Assembly: GCF_003627955.1 (NCBI RefSeq)
Contig: NZ_RBWS01000020.1
Span: forward strand, 1-64,000
Direction of reading: 5' to 3'
Length of the DNA: 64,000 nucleotides
DNA from: Sphingobacterium puteale
GTDB lineage: Bacteria; Bacteroidota; Bacteroidia; Sphingobacteriales; Sphingobacteriaceae
The notes below the pieces were generated by a model. It was not told where the DNA came from. It saw nothing but the letters and a program-made list of their open reading frames with translations, and made no database searches. Of this stretch, positions 17,039-25,325 are shown piece by piece (the stretch's first letter is position 1; each line of letters begins with the position of its first letter). A program made the translations under genes and the position numbers.

Positions 17039-17497
17039 ATGAGTAAAGCGATTATTAAAACAGAAAAAGGCGACATGACTGTGCAATTCTACACAGCTGA
17101 TGCTCCAAATACAGTAGCAAATTTTATTAAACTTGCTAAATCAGGATATTATGATGGATTGGCTTTCCACCGTGTTATTCCTGATTTTGTTATTCAAGGT
17201 GGCTGCCCAAATTCACGTGAAGGTGCTGCAGGTATCCCCGGAACAGGTGGTCCCGGTTATAAAATCGATTGTGAATTAACTGGTGAAAATCAATACCATG
17301 ACAGGGGTGTATTGTCAATGGCTCACGCTGGTCGCAATACAGGAGGTTCTCAATTTTTCATTTGCCACAGCCGCAATAACACTGCCCACTTGGACCGCAA
17401 CCATACTTGTTTCGGAAAAGTAATCGAGAATGTTGATGTAGTAGACGATATCAGACAAGGAGACCGTATTTTATCAATTGAAGTAATCGAAGATTAA
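17039..17497 (+). CDS. Cyclophilin-type peptidyl-prolyl isomerase
   Basis: A 152-residue single-domain cyclophilin without signal peptide, so cytosolic. Family landmarks are FHRVIPDFVIQGG (catalytic Arg in the HRV segment), the SMAHAGRNTGGSQFFI block and LDRNHTCFGKV. The ATG at 17039 is preferred over an in-frame TTG six bases earlier. It catalyses cis-trans isomerisation of Xaa-Pro bonds. The DUF5606 gene follows 25 bp downstream and shares the terminator at 17946, so the pair is an operon. Confidence 0.95.
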   Translation: MSKAIIKTEKGDMTVQFYTADAPNTVANFIKLAKSGYYDGLAFHRVIPDFVIQGGCPNSREGAAGIPGTGGPGYKIDCELTGENQYHDRGVLSMAHAGRNTGGSQFFICHSRNNTAHLDRNHTCFGKVIENVDVVDDIRQGDRILSIEVIED

Positions 17498-17522
17498 TTC
17501 TTGGAGATTTAAAAAAATTAAG

Positions 17523-17927
17523 ATGAATTTAAGAGCATTAGTATCTGTAACTGGTAAGCCAGGATTGTTCAAATTGGTTGGACAAAACAAAGGTGGTTTT
17601 ATTTTAGAAACCCTTGATCAAGCAAAAATTAAGACTGTGGTAAGTTTATCTTCGACAAAAATGGCAACATTGGAAGATATTACCATTTATGGTGACGAAG
17701 AGGAGATCCGTCTTTTGGATATCTTCGAAACCATTAAAGAAAAAGGTTTAACATTACCTGACACGAAATCAGATGGTGCTACATTGCGGGATTTTTTCCG
17801 TGAAGTTGCTCCTGGCCATGATGAATCTCGTGTATATACATCAGATATCAAGAAGGTAATCACTTGGTACAACATTATCAAGGAATTCCCATTATTTGAA
17901 GAAGAAGCACCAGCTCCTTTGGTATAG
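17523..17927 (+). CDS. DUF5606 protein
   Basis: A 134-residue conserved Bacteroidota protein matching DUF5606 by its N terminus (LRALVSVTGKPGLFKLVGQNKGGFILE), a small beta-barrel-like region that looks nucleic-acid or ligand binding, followed by a helical C-terminal half ending in an acidic/proline tail. No catalytic motif seen and no established function known to me. It is co-transcribed with the cyclophilin and followed by a strong terminator. Confidence 0.85.
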   Translation: MNLRALVSVTGKPGLFKLVGQNKGGFILETLDQAKIKTVVSLSSTKMATLEDITIYGDEEEIRLLDIFETIKEKGLTLPDTKSDGATLRDFFREVAPGHDESRVYTSDIKKVITWYNIIKEFPLFEEEAPAPLV

Positions 17928-17945
17928 TCCGGATAGCCGGATAAG

Positions 17946-17977
17946 AAAAGCCCCGGAACAAGTTCCGGGGCTTTTTT
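17946..17977 (+). terminator. Strong intrinsic terminator
   Basis: A 14-bp stem (17946-17959 with 17962-17975; GC core CCCCGGAAC/GTTCCGGGG) with a 2-base nominal loop and a T-run. The A-run on the left makes it usable for the convergent murA transcript as well. Confidence 0.9.
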
Positions 17978-18021
17978 AGCTTTTCACAATAATCTTTTAC
18001 GCGTGCTATACAAATATTTGA

Positions 18022-19347
18022 CTAGTGGCCTTTGGGTTCGACGTCTACACGTTTGATATCTGCTCCTAGTTTACGTAAACGCTCCTCGATGTCTTGATAT
18101 CCACGCTCGATCTGTTCGATATTGTGGATCACGGACTTTCCTTTCGCAGATAAAGCCGCAATCAATAGAGATACTCCCGCACGAATATCAGGAGATGTCA
18201 TTTCGATACCTCTCAAAGGATGGGATTTATTCATTCCGATTACGGTCGCGCGGTGCGGATCACACAAAATGATCTGTGCCCCCATATCTATTAATTTATC
18301 GACAAAGAACAATCTGCTTTCAAACATCTTTTGGTGAATCAATACATTCCCTTTCGCCTGCGTTGCGACCACCAAAATGATACTCAATAGATCTGGTGTA
18401 AATCCGGGCCATGGGGCATCTGAGATTGTTAAGATAGAACCATCAATAAAGGTATCAATTTCGTAAGAATCCTGTGCTGGAATAAATATATCGTCCCCTC
18501 TCAATTCAAATTGAATACCCAAACGGGAAAATACCGAAGGTATTATGCCCAATTCCTGAAAACAGACATCTTTAATCGTAATTTCTGAACCTGTCATTGC
18601 CGCCAAACCTATAAAAGAACCGATCTCAATCATATCAGGCAACATACGATGCGATGTTCCGCCAAGACGTTGTACCCCTTCTATGGTCAGCAAATTAGAT
18701 CCGATACCCGATATCTTAGCCCCCATACGATTCAACATTTTACAGAGTTGTTGCAGATAAGGTTCACAGGCCGCATTATAAATTGTTGTTGTTCCTTTGG
18801 CCAATACAGCAGCCATAACTATATTTGCCGTACCGGTTACGGACGCTTCATCCAATAAAATATAATTACCTTTTAATTCGGTAGCATCTACGTTAAAGAA
18901 GTGTGTGGATGCGTCGTAGACAAATTTAGCGCCTAGTTTTTCAAAACCCAGAAAGTGTGTATCGAGACGTCTGCGCCCGATTTTATCACCTCCCGGTTTT
19001 GGAATGGCAGCTTTGCCAAAGCGAGCCAATAATGGTCCTACAATCATGATCGAACCACGTAAGCCCCCACCCTTTTCCTTAAACTCTGCCGATTGGAAAT
19101 AATCTATATTAATGTCTTTGGCTTCAAAAACGTAAGTATCCTTATCTATACGATCAATTTTAACACCCAATGCAGCCAACAGATCGATTAACTTATTGAC
19201 ATCTTTAATATCCGGAATATTACTGATGGTCATGGGTTCTTCAGTCAGTAAAACTGCTGACAGAATCTGTAAAGCTTCATTTTTTGCTCCTTGTGGAATA
19301 ATCTCTCCCTTTAACGGTTTTCCACCGATTATTTCAAATGCATTCAT
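18022..19347 (-). CDS. murA: UDP-N-acetylglucosamine 1-carboxyvinyltransferase
   Basis: A 441-residue EPSP-synthase-fold enzyme for the first committed step of peptidoglycan synthesis (transfer of enolpyruvate to UDP-GlcNAc). The substrate-binding KNEAL is at 22-26 and RRRLDTH near 125-131. In the mobile active-site loop the sequence is PGGDKIGRR: Asp121 stands where most MurA proteins have the cysteine that fosfomycin alkylates. An Asp there is known from naturally fosfomycin-resistant enzymes. Length is about 20 residues over the E. coli protein. Transcribed alone leftwards. Confidence 0.95.
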   Translation of the reverse strand: MNAFEIIGGKPLKGEIIPQGAKNEALQILSAVLLTEEPMTISNIPDIKDVNKLIDLLAALGVKIDRIDKDTYVFEAKDINIDYFQSAEFKEKGGGLRGSIMIVGPLLARFGKAAIPKPGGDKIGRRRLDTHFLGFEKLGAKFVYDASTHFFNVDATELKGNYILLDEASVTGTANIVMAAVLAKGTTTIYNAACEPYLQQLCKMLNRMGAKISGIGSNLLTIEGVQRLGGTSHRMLPDMIEIGSFIGLAAMTGSEITIKDVCFQELGIIPSVFSRLGIQFELRGDDIFIPAQDSYEIDTFIDGSILTISDAPWPGFTPDLLSIILVVATQAKGNVLIHQKMFESRLFFVDKLIDMGAQIILCDPHRATVIGMNKSHPLRGIEMTSPDIRAGVSLLIAALSAKGKSVIHNIEQIERGYQDIEERLRKLGADIKRVDVEPKGH

Positions 19348-19617
19348 TTATATAACTGATATCTTCTTATTACAACAAAACCCGAGGTATAATTTAGTTT
19401 CCTGATGTCACTAAATGAAAATCCGGACTTCTTAAAATCAACAAAATTGTATTGAAAAAAGTTTATGGAATTTTCCAATGCACAGATTCGGTTCAGTCAG
19501 ATCCTATTGACCGGAACTGATAAACAAATCCATTCCATAAATAAAGAAGGCAATTGTAAAGAAATATATGAATCACTTCGCAATTGCCCGCTACTTATAA
19601 ATTAAAAACTTAAAGAA

Positions 19618-20418
19618 CTAGCCCCTTTTATTATTATTGTAATTATTCTGAGGTTTTCTATTTCTATTGTTGTTATTGTTATTGCTGCCACCAAAATTGT
19701 TCCGCTTCATGTTGTTATTGTTGTTTGACATACGAGGCTTGCCACTGCCACCGCCGCCTTTCGACTGATAACCTGAAGAGTTGTTATTGTTGCTGTTGCT
19801 ATTATTATTGTTTCCGTTTGAATTGCCTGTTGTAGGGCCTTTGACACGGTTTCCCGGAGGCGGAGTTTTAAAATCAAGTTTAGTCAATACCGTACCTTCG
19901 GGTAAAGTCAATTGGTAGCCGGACAATTCCTTCAGATCCTGAATAATCAATTCATCGGATACGGAATCCTTGTTCCAGGTGACATAGGCCATTTTCATAA
20001 AGTTGGCGATACCAATCACCATCTGCTCCCGTTTAGACTCATCGGTCACCTTCAAGGCCTTATCAATCATTTTCTCCACCGTAAATCCATAGTGTTTGAA
20101 TTTGATGGAATGTTGCGGATAGCCCAAATGTTCAACCTCATGCTTCACACTTTTTGCAGTAGCGATTGGATATGGTGAGTCAATATCAAGCTTAAAATCC
20201 GAGATAATCTGTAGGTGATCCCAAAGTTTATGCTTAAAATCTGAAACGTCTCTTAAGTGTGGATTCAACACCCCCATCATGTCGATCACGATTTGGGCAT
20301 GTTTATTTCTTTCTTCCTTTGTGGGTAAAGTACAAATGTAATCTACCATATTTTGCACGTTGCGGCCATATTCTGCAAGGATCAATTTTGGCCTAGTGCT
20401 GTTGTAGTCAAAGTTCAT
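19618..20418 (-). CDS. DUF4290 protein with Asn-rich basic tail
   Basis: A 266-residue protein. Residues 1-190 match the Bacteroidota family DUF4290 (start NFDYNSTRPKLILAEYGRNVQNMVDYI), predicted mostly helical and without recognised active site. From about 195 the sequence becomes a low-complexity tail of Asn runs with Gly, Ser, Arg and Lys, ending NRKPQNNYNNNKRG. Such a tail suggests disorder and possibly RNA binding, but that is inference. It lies between pcrA (upstream on the same strand, gap about 50 bp) and murA. Confidence 0.85.
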   Translation of the reverse strand: MNFDYNSTRPKLILAEYGRNVQNMVDYICTLPTKEERNKHAQIVIDMMGVLNPHLRDVSDFKHKLWDHLQIISDFKLDIDSPYPIATAKSVKHEVEHLGYPQHSIKFKHYGFTVEKMIDKALKVTDESKREQMVIGIANFMKMAYVTWNKDSVSDELIIQDLKELSGYQLTLPEGTVLTKLDFKTPPPGNRVKGPTTGNSNGNNNNSNSNNNNSSGYQSKGGGGSGKPRMSNNNNNMKRNNFGGSNNNNNNRNRKPQNNYNNNKRG

Positions 20419-20470
20419 ATAGCTAATATAAGTACCTATTAAACGGTTAAGATTTCGTTTTGGTATTTTA

Positions 20471-22750
20471 TTATTGAATTATTCTAAGTTTTGCAAATTT
20501 AAGCAACAATTGTTTCTGTCCCAACTCCTTAAAGAAAATAGTTGCTTTTATATCTCCTTTATTTCCTTCTAGGTTGACAACTTTACCAAATCCAAAGCGT
20601 TCATGTTCAACTTCCATGCCGACCTGAAGATTTGATGTATCAGAAGGAGCAAAACCCGCAGTAGGTTTGTGGGCTTTGGGCAGTATAGACGTTGTTTTAA
20701 CCATTGGCTTAGGCTTAGGTTTCGAAAACACATCATCACTGTCCTTTTGTTGCCACGCAACTCGTTCGCCTTGAAAACTTCCGGCTGAGGCGGAAGTTTG
20801 TCGGGGTTTAAAATCCAATGCAAGACAAGCAGGATTCAGTTCATCCAAGAAACGACTGGGTTCGCAGTTATTCAACGTCCCCCAACGATATCGCGAAGTA
20901 GCATACGAAAGTAGTAATTTTTTTTCAGCTCTGGTAACAGCAACGTAAAAAAGTCTTCGTTCTTCCTCTAATTCTGTTCTGGAATTCAATGACAACTGAG
21001 ACGGAAACAAGTTTTCTTCAAGACCTACAATAAATACGATTGGAAACTCAAGTCCTTTTGAAGAGTGTATTGTCATTAACGAAACCGTATCTGCATTTGG
21101 ATCTTTATCGTTGTCATCATTGGTCAACAAAGCAATATCCTGCATGTATATATCAAGACCACGGTCTTCAATATCCTCGCGTTCCGAAAACTCCTTAATA
21201 CCGTTAAGTAGCTCCTGAATATTTTCATAACGCGCTAATCCTTCGACAGATTTATCTTCGTATAGTTCTTTCAATATACCACAGTGCTGTGCGATATGCA
21301 TAGCGGTATCAAATGCGTTGTTATTTTTAGCCAATGCCTGAAAACTCTGTATCATCTGTGCGAAACCTCCCACGGAAGTCGCACTGCGACCGTCCAGAAA
21401 ATGTGCCGCATTGGCTACCACATCCCAAATGCGATATTGGTTTTGATCGGCAGCAATCATAATCTTCTCTATGGTTGTATCTCCGATTCCCCGACGTGGG
21501 TAGTTAATAACCCGTTTCAATGCTTCCTCATCATTGGGATTGAAGGTAAGACGGAAATAAGCGATCAGGTCTTTAATTTCCTTCCGTTGGTAGAAGGACG
21601 TTCCACCATAGATCTTATAAGGTATATTAATCTTGCGCAGGGCTTCTTCCATCGCCCGTGATTGCGCATTGGTCCGATAAAGAATAGCAAAATCTTTGTA
21701 ATTAAGTCCTTTCAGGGATTTCTCTTCAATAATCTGATCTGCAACAATTTTCCCTTCTTCATTATCGGAAAAAGCACGTGAAACCTTAATTTTTTCACCT
21801 TCTTCATTATCCGAAAAAACATTCTTTTCCAGCTGGTTCTGATTATTGGCGATCACTGAGTTGGCCGCATTGACAATCATTTTGGTGGATCTATAATTCT
21901 GCTCCAATTTGAAAATCTTCACGTCCGGGTAATCTTTCTGGAAATTCAGGATATTCTGAATATTCGCGCCCCGGAAGGCATATATCGATTGTGCATCGTC
22001 ACCGACAACGCAGATATTCTCATTGACAGCGGCCAGTCGTTTTACGATCAGGTACTGGGAAAAGTTCGTATCCTGATACTCATCGACCATCAGGTAACGA
22101 AATTGATGCTGGTATTTGTGCAATACCTCTGGATGTTTGTTCAATAAAACATTTGTCTTGAACAGGAGATCGTCGAAATCCATGGCACCCGCGCGATAAC
22201 AGCGTTGTGCATAGGTCATATAAATCTGCCCCAGCTGCCCACGTCCATTCGAAATATCTTCGGCTAATATGGCTTCATTTTTATTGTATTCCTGTGGCGA
22301 GATCAAGTTATTCTTGGCTTGGGATATCCGGCCATAGACATGGTTGACATTGTATAATTTGTCATCCAGGTTCATTTCCTTTAGGATGGCACGCAGCAGA
22401 CTTTTGGTATCATCTGTATCGTAGATGGTAAAATTTCGGGGGTATCCGATCAGTTCAGCTTCTACCCGAAGTATCTTTGCGAAAACGGAGTGGAATGTCC
22501 CCATCCAAATATTTTTCGCTTCGCTTCCTACGACAGAAACAATACGCGCGCGCATCTCTTTGGCCGCTTTATTCGTAAATGTCAATACCAAAATATTGAA
22601 TGGATCAACGCCTTTTTGAATCAAGTGTGCTACACGGAACGTAATTACCCGTGTTTTTCCTGAACCAGCTCCTGCAACAATCATGACAGGGCCTTCTGTT
22701 TGCTCTACGGCTCCTCGTTGTGAAGGGTTTAAACCCGCTAAATAATCCAA
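20471..22750 (-). CDS. pcrA: UvrD/PcrA-type superfamily 1 DNA helicase
   Basis: A 759-residue 3'-5' helicase. The order of motifs is complete: Walker A GAGSGKT (27-33), motif II VDEYQDT, motif III GDDAQSIYAFRGA, motif IV QNYRST, motif V MTIHSSKGLEFP and motif VI YVAVTRAEKKL. The C-terminal PcrA-like module (VGMEVEHERFGFGKVV) points to the RNA-polymerase-interacting region of the PcrA branch. The start is a TTG preceded by AGGAG five bases upstream (22756-22760), better than any later ATG. Roles: mismatch and excision repair, replication restart, collision resolution. Confidence 0.95.
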   Translation of the reverse strand: MDYLAGLNPSQRGAVEQTEGPVMIVAGAGSGKTRVITFRVAHLIQKGVDPFNILVLTFTNKAAKEMRARIVSVVGSEAKNIWMGTFHSVFAKILRVEAELIGYPRNFTIYDTDDTKSLLRAILKEMNLDDKLYNVNHVYGRISQAKNNLISPQEYNKNEAILAEDISNGRGQLGQIYMTYAQRCYRAGAMDFDDLLFKTNVLLNKHPEVLHKYQHQFRYLMVDEYQDTNFSQYLIVKRLAAVNENICVVGDDAQSIYAFRGANIQNILNFQKDYPDVKIFKLEQNYRSTKMIVNAANSVIANNQNQLEKNVFSDNEEGEKIKVSRAFSDNEEGKIVADQIIEEKSLKGLNYKDFAILYRTNAQSRAMEEALRKINIPYKIYGGTSFYQRKEIKDLIAYFRLTFNPNDEEALKRVINYPRRGIGDTTIEKIMIAADQNQYRIWDVVANAAHFLDGRSATSVGGFAQMIQSFQALAKNNNAFDTAMHIAQHCGILKELYEDKSVEGLARYENIQELLNGIKEFSEREDIEDRGLDIYMQDIALLTNDDNDKDPNADTVSLMTIHSSKGLEFPIVFIVGLEENLFPSQLSLNSRTELEEERRLFYVAVTRAEKKLLLSYATSRYRWGTLNNCEPSRFLDELNPACLALDFKPRQTSASAGSFQGERVAWQQKDSDDVFSKPKPKPMVKTTSILPKAHKPTAGFAPSDTSNLQVGMEVEHERFGFGKVVNLEGNKGDIKATIFFKELGQKQLLLKFAKLRIIQ

Positions 22751-22844
22751 ATTAACTCCTTAAATTTTAAAACCTGAGAATAGGGTATAAAAGTACAAAT
22801 TTCCTATCGATCACTAAGGCAATCAAGCCAATATTTTTGCATAA

Positions 22845-22877
22845 AAAAATCCGACAATTTAAAATCGTCGGATTTTT
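22845..22877 (-). terminator. Terminator of guaB
   Basis: AAAAATCCGAC (22845-22855) pairs with GTCGGATTTTT (22867-22877). Read leftwards the stem ends in a run of seven T, 15 bp after the guaB stop codon. Confidence 0.85.
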
Positions 22878-22891
22878 ATAGTGTCACTTGT

Positions 22892-24367
22892 TTAGCCTCT
22901 GCTATTATAGTTTGGTGCCTCTTTTGTAATAGAGATATTATGTGGATGAGACTCTCTCAAGCCAGCGCCTGTAATGCGAACAAATTGCGCCTGCTGTAGC
23001 TTCTCGATTGTTGCAGCACCACAATAGCCCATTGAAGCACGCAAGCCACCGATATACTGATAGACGACTTCAGCCAATGTACCTTTGTAAGGAACACGTC
23101 CGACGATACCTTCCGGAACCAACTTTTTGATATCATCCTCCACATCCTGGAAATAACGGTCTTTAGAACCTTTTTCCATTGCTTCGATCGATCCCATACC
23201 ACGGTACGATTTAAATTTACGACCTTCGTAAATGATTGTCTCGCCCGGAGCCTCTTCTACTCCCGCAAATAAAGAACCCGCCATAATCGTGCTTGCTCCA
23301 GCAGCAATAGCCTTTGCTATATCACCTGTTTGTTTGATACCACCATCGGCGATCAATGGTACTCCCGTTCCTTTAAGTGCTTTAGCAACTTCATATACAG
23401 CGTAAAGCTGAGGGACGCCGACACCTGCGATAATACGTGTTGTGCAGATCGAACCAGGTCCGATACCTACTTTTACGGCATCAGCACCAGCTTCAGCCAA
23501 CGCTGTTGCAGCTGCACCTGTTGCGATATTCCCTACGATCACCTGTAGTTCCGGAAACTTGGATTTTACCAATTTCAATTTATCGATTACACCTTTAGAA
23601 TGCCCATGTGCAGTATCAATGGTCACCACGTCCACACCGGCTTTTACCAAAGCTTCAACCCTGTCCAAGGTATCTGGCGTAACACCTACTGCAGCACCTA
23701 CTAACAAACGGCCGTGGCTATCTTTGGCAGCATTTGGATAATGTTTATATTTTTGTATATCCTTAAAGGTGATCAAACCCTTCAAGATGCCTTCATTATT
23801 GACAACTGGAAGTTTCTCTATTTTTTCGTTCTGAAGGATTTCCTCTGCTTTGACCAAATCCGTCCCTTCGGGAGCTACGACAAGATTATCTTTTGTCATT
23901 AACTCATTGATCGGACGAGTCATATCTTTCTGAAAACGAAGGTCACGATTGGTCACGATACCCACCAATTGTCCTTTTTCATTCACTACTGGAATTCCCC
24001 CGATCTTATGTTCCTTCATAATATTAAAGGCATCTCCAACATTAGCATTCGCTAATAGTGTGACCGGATCTTGGATCATACCACTCTCAGAACGCTTTAC
24101 TTTGCGCACCTCAGCGGCTTGTTCTGCAATCGTCATGTTCTTATGTAACATACCAATACCGCCCGCTTGTGCGATCGCAATTGCTAAATCAGCACCAGTT
24201 ACCGTATCCATTGCAGCAGAAACCAATGGAATATTTAATTTGATTTTTTTTGTCAGCGAGGTACTCGTATCGACGTCACGTGGTAAAATTTCAGAATAAG
24301 CTGGAATTAATAAGACGTCATCGTAAGTGAGACCTTCTGCTACGAATTTTTGTGGATCTAATTGCAT
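22892..24367 (-). CDS. guaB: IMP dehydrogenase
   Basis: A 491-residue enzyme that oxidises IMP to XMP with NAD+, the rate-limiting step of GTP synthesis. It has a TIM barrel split by tandem CBS domains (about residues 95-215), the catalytic loop GPGSICTTR with the nucleophilic Cys, and the flap segment with YRGMGS. Length and order match canonical GuaB. The promoter has a -7 element (24401-24408) overlapped by a palindrome, described separately. Confidence 0.97.
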   Translation of the reverse strand: MQLDPQKFVAEGLTYDDVLLIPAYSEILPRDVDTSTSLTKKIKLNIPLVSAAMDTVTGADLAIAIAQAGGIGMLHKNMTIAEQAAEVRKVKRSESGMIQDPVTLLANANVGDAFNIMKEHKIGGIPVVNEKGQLVGIVTNRDLRFQKDMTRPINELMTKDNLVVAPEGTDLVKAEEILQNEKIEKLPVVNNEGILKGLITFKDIQKYKHYPNAAKDSHGRLLVGAAVGVTPDTLDRVEALVKAGVDVVTIDTAHGHSKGVIDKLKLVKSKFPELQVIVGNIATGAAATALAEAGADAVKVGIGPGSICTTRIIAGVGVPQLYAVYEVAKALKGTGVPLIADGGIKQTGDIAKAIAAGASTIMAGSLFAGVEEAPGETIIYEGRKFKSYRGMGSIEAMEKGSKDRYFQDVEDDIKKLVPEGIVGRVPYKGTLAEVVYQYIGGLRASMGYCGAATIEKLQQAQFVRITGAGLRESHPHNISITKEAPNYNSRG

Positions 24368-24390
24368 GGCAAATATGTATTGGGTTTTCT

Positions 24391-24408
24391 ATTTGCCAGG
24401 CAAATCTA
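24391..24408 (-). promoter_or_regulatory. guaB -7 element overlapped by a palindrome
   Basis: On the minus strand TAGATTTG (24401-24408) is an exact -7 element about 33 bp before the guaB ATG. It overlaps ATTTGCC-A-GGCAAAT (24391-24405), a perfect 7-bp inverted repeat with one spacer base. Position and symmetry suit a repressor operator. No good -33 element at normal spacing was found. Confidence 0.4.
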
Positions 24409-24591
24409 AGAAAAATAAGCAATATTAAAAAATAAAATATACAAATTACAATCTTAAGACAAATTAGAACGATTATGAATTGATGCAATTAGCCCTTCCA
24501 ACGGATTGCCTCTTTTTTTTGGCAAGCTATTTGCTTTTGTGTAACACGAAAAGTAATTTTTAATTAATGAAAATATAAAGTAAAGATAATT

Positions 24592-25068
24592 ATGAAAAAG
24601 ACATTACTCTCATTAGCTGCTGTTGCAGCATTAGCATTTGGAGCACAAGAAGCGAAAGCTCAATCTCCACAACGTGCCGCTATCGGTGTTGTTTTTGACG
24701 GAACAGGTGGTGATCTTTGGGGTGTTCAATACAAGCAATCTTTTGGCGGAACAAATAATGGTCAAGCGCAAGTGATGTTTGATGACAACGTCGTTGCTGT
24801 AGGTGCGGACTATCAATACGCTAGACCGTTCCGTGGTGTAAACGGACTAGGATGGTATGCAGGTATTGGTGCGCAGTTGACATTTCTTGACGCTGGAAAT
24901 GACGATATGACTCTTGTTGGTTTAAGACCGCAATTGGGTTTGGAATTTAAAATCCCTGCTGCTCCTATCGGATTTCACGCAGACTGGAAACCTGACTGGA
25001 GATTAAATCACGGTAATGATTTCGACGCTTCAACTTTCACTTTCGGTATTAAATATACATTGAGATAG
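24592..25068 (+). CDS. Small outer-membrane beta-barrel-like protein
   Basis: A 158-residue protein with a signal peptide ending EAKAQ (residues 1-24). The mature part alternates aromatic and small residues as in 8-stranded barrels (GLGWYAGIGAQLTFLD, GLRPQLGLEFKI, FTFGIKYTLR) and ends in TLR. It resembles the protein encoded at 59163-59663 in length, opening (AAIGVVF / GAIGGRF) and closing strands, so the two may be distant paralogues. Function unknown. A strong terminator follows immediately. Confidence 0.75.
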   Translation: MKKTLLSLAAVAALAFGAQEAKAQSPQRAAIGVVFDGTGGDLWGVQYKQSFGGTNNGQAQVMFDDNVVAVGADYQYARPFRGVNGLGWYAGIGAQLTFLDAGNDDMTLVGLRPQLGLEFKIPAAPIGFHADWKPDWRLNHGNDFDASTFTFGIKYTLR

Positions 25069-25089
25069 TAGAAAAAAAAAGAAAAAAAA

Positions 25090-25122
25090 GGCTCTGTTCA
25101 AGTTTGAACAGAGCCTTTTTTT
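25090..25122 (+). terminator. Strong intrinsic terminator
   Basis: GGCTCTGTTCAA (25090-25101) and TTGAACAGAGCC (25104-25115) form a 12-bp perfect stem with a 2-base nominal loop, flanked by an A-run on the left and seven T on the right. Confidence 0.92.
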
Positions 25123-25170
25123 GTAAAATAAATCCATTAAGTATTTCTTTTTTTCAGCAATTCTTCTAAT

Positions 25171-25198
25171 TTTATGCCTTTGACCTAAATGGCATAAA
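25171..25198 (+). other. Inverted repeat upstream of the secDF promoter
   Basis: TTTATGCC (25171-25178) and GGCATAAA (25191-25198) form an 8-bp inverted repeat with a 12-base spacer, 29 bp before the secDF -7 element. It could be an operator or a fortuitous hairpin. Confidence 0.3.
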
Positions 25199-25226
25199 TA
25201 AAGCTTTTCATTCTACAAAAATTTTA

Positions 25227-25234
25227 TACCTTTG
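25227..25234 (+). promoter_or_regulatory. secDF: -7 element of secDF
   Basis: TACCTTTG is an exact -7 match 92 bp before the secDF start, implying a leader of about 85 nt. The -33 position holds only a weak TTTT (25205-25208). Confidence 0.5.
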
Positions 25235-25325
25235 CCATTCTTGGTAAAGTGTGATTAAACAAGAACTAATTATCAATTACATAAACAGTATTTAACATTA
25301 AAATTAATACAATTAATAACAGACG

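Noticed and set aside
24368..24591. Purine riboswitch upstream of guaB
   Set aside because: The guaB leader is short and lacks the paired and loop elements of purine or PRPP riboswitches; only a palindromic operator-like site is seen.
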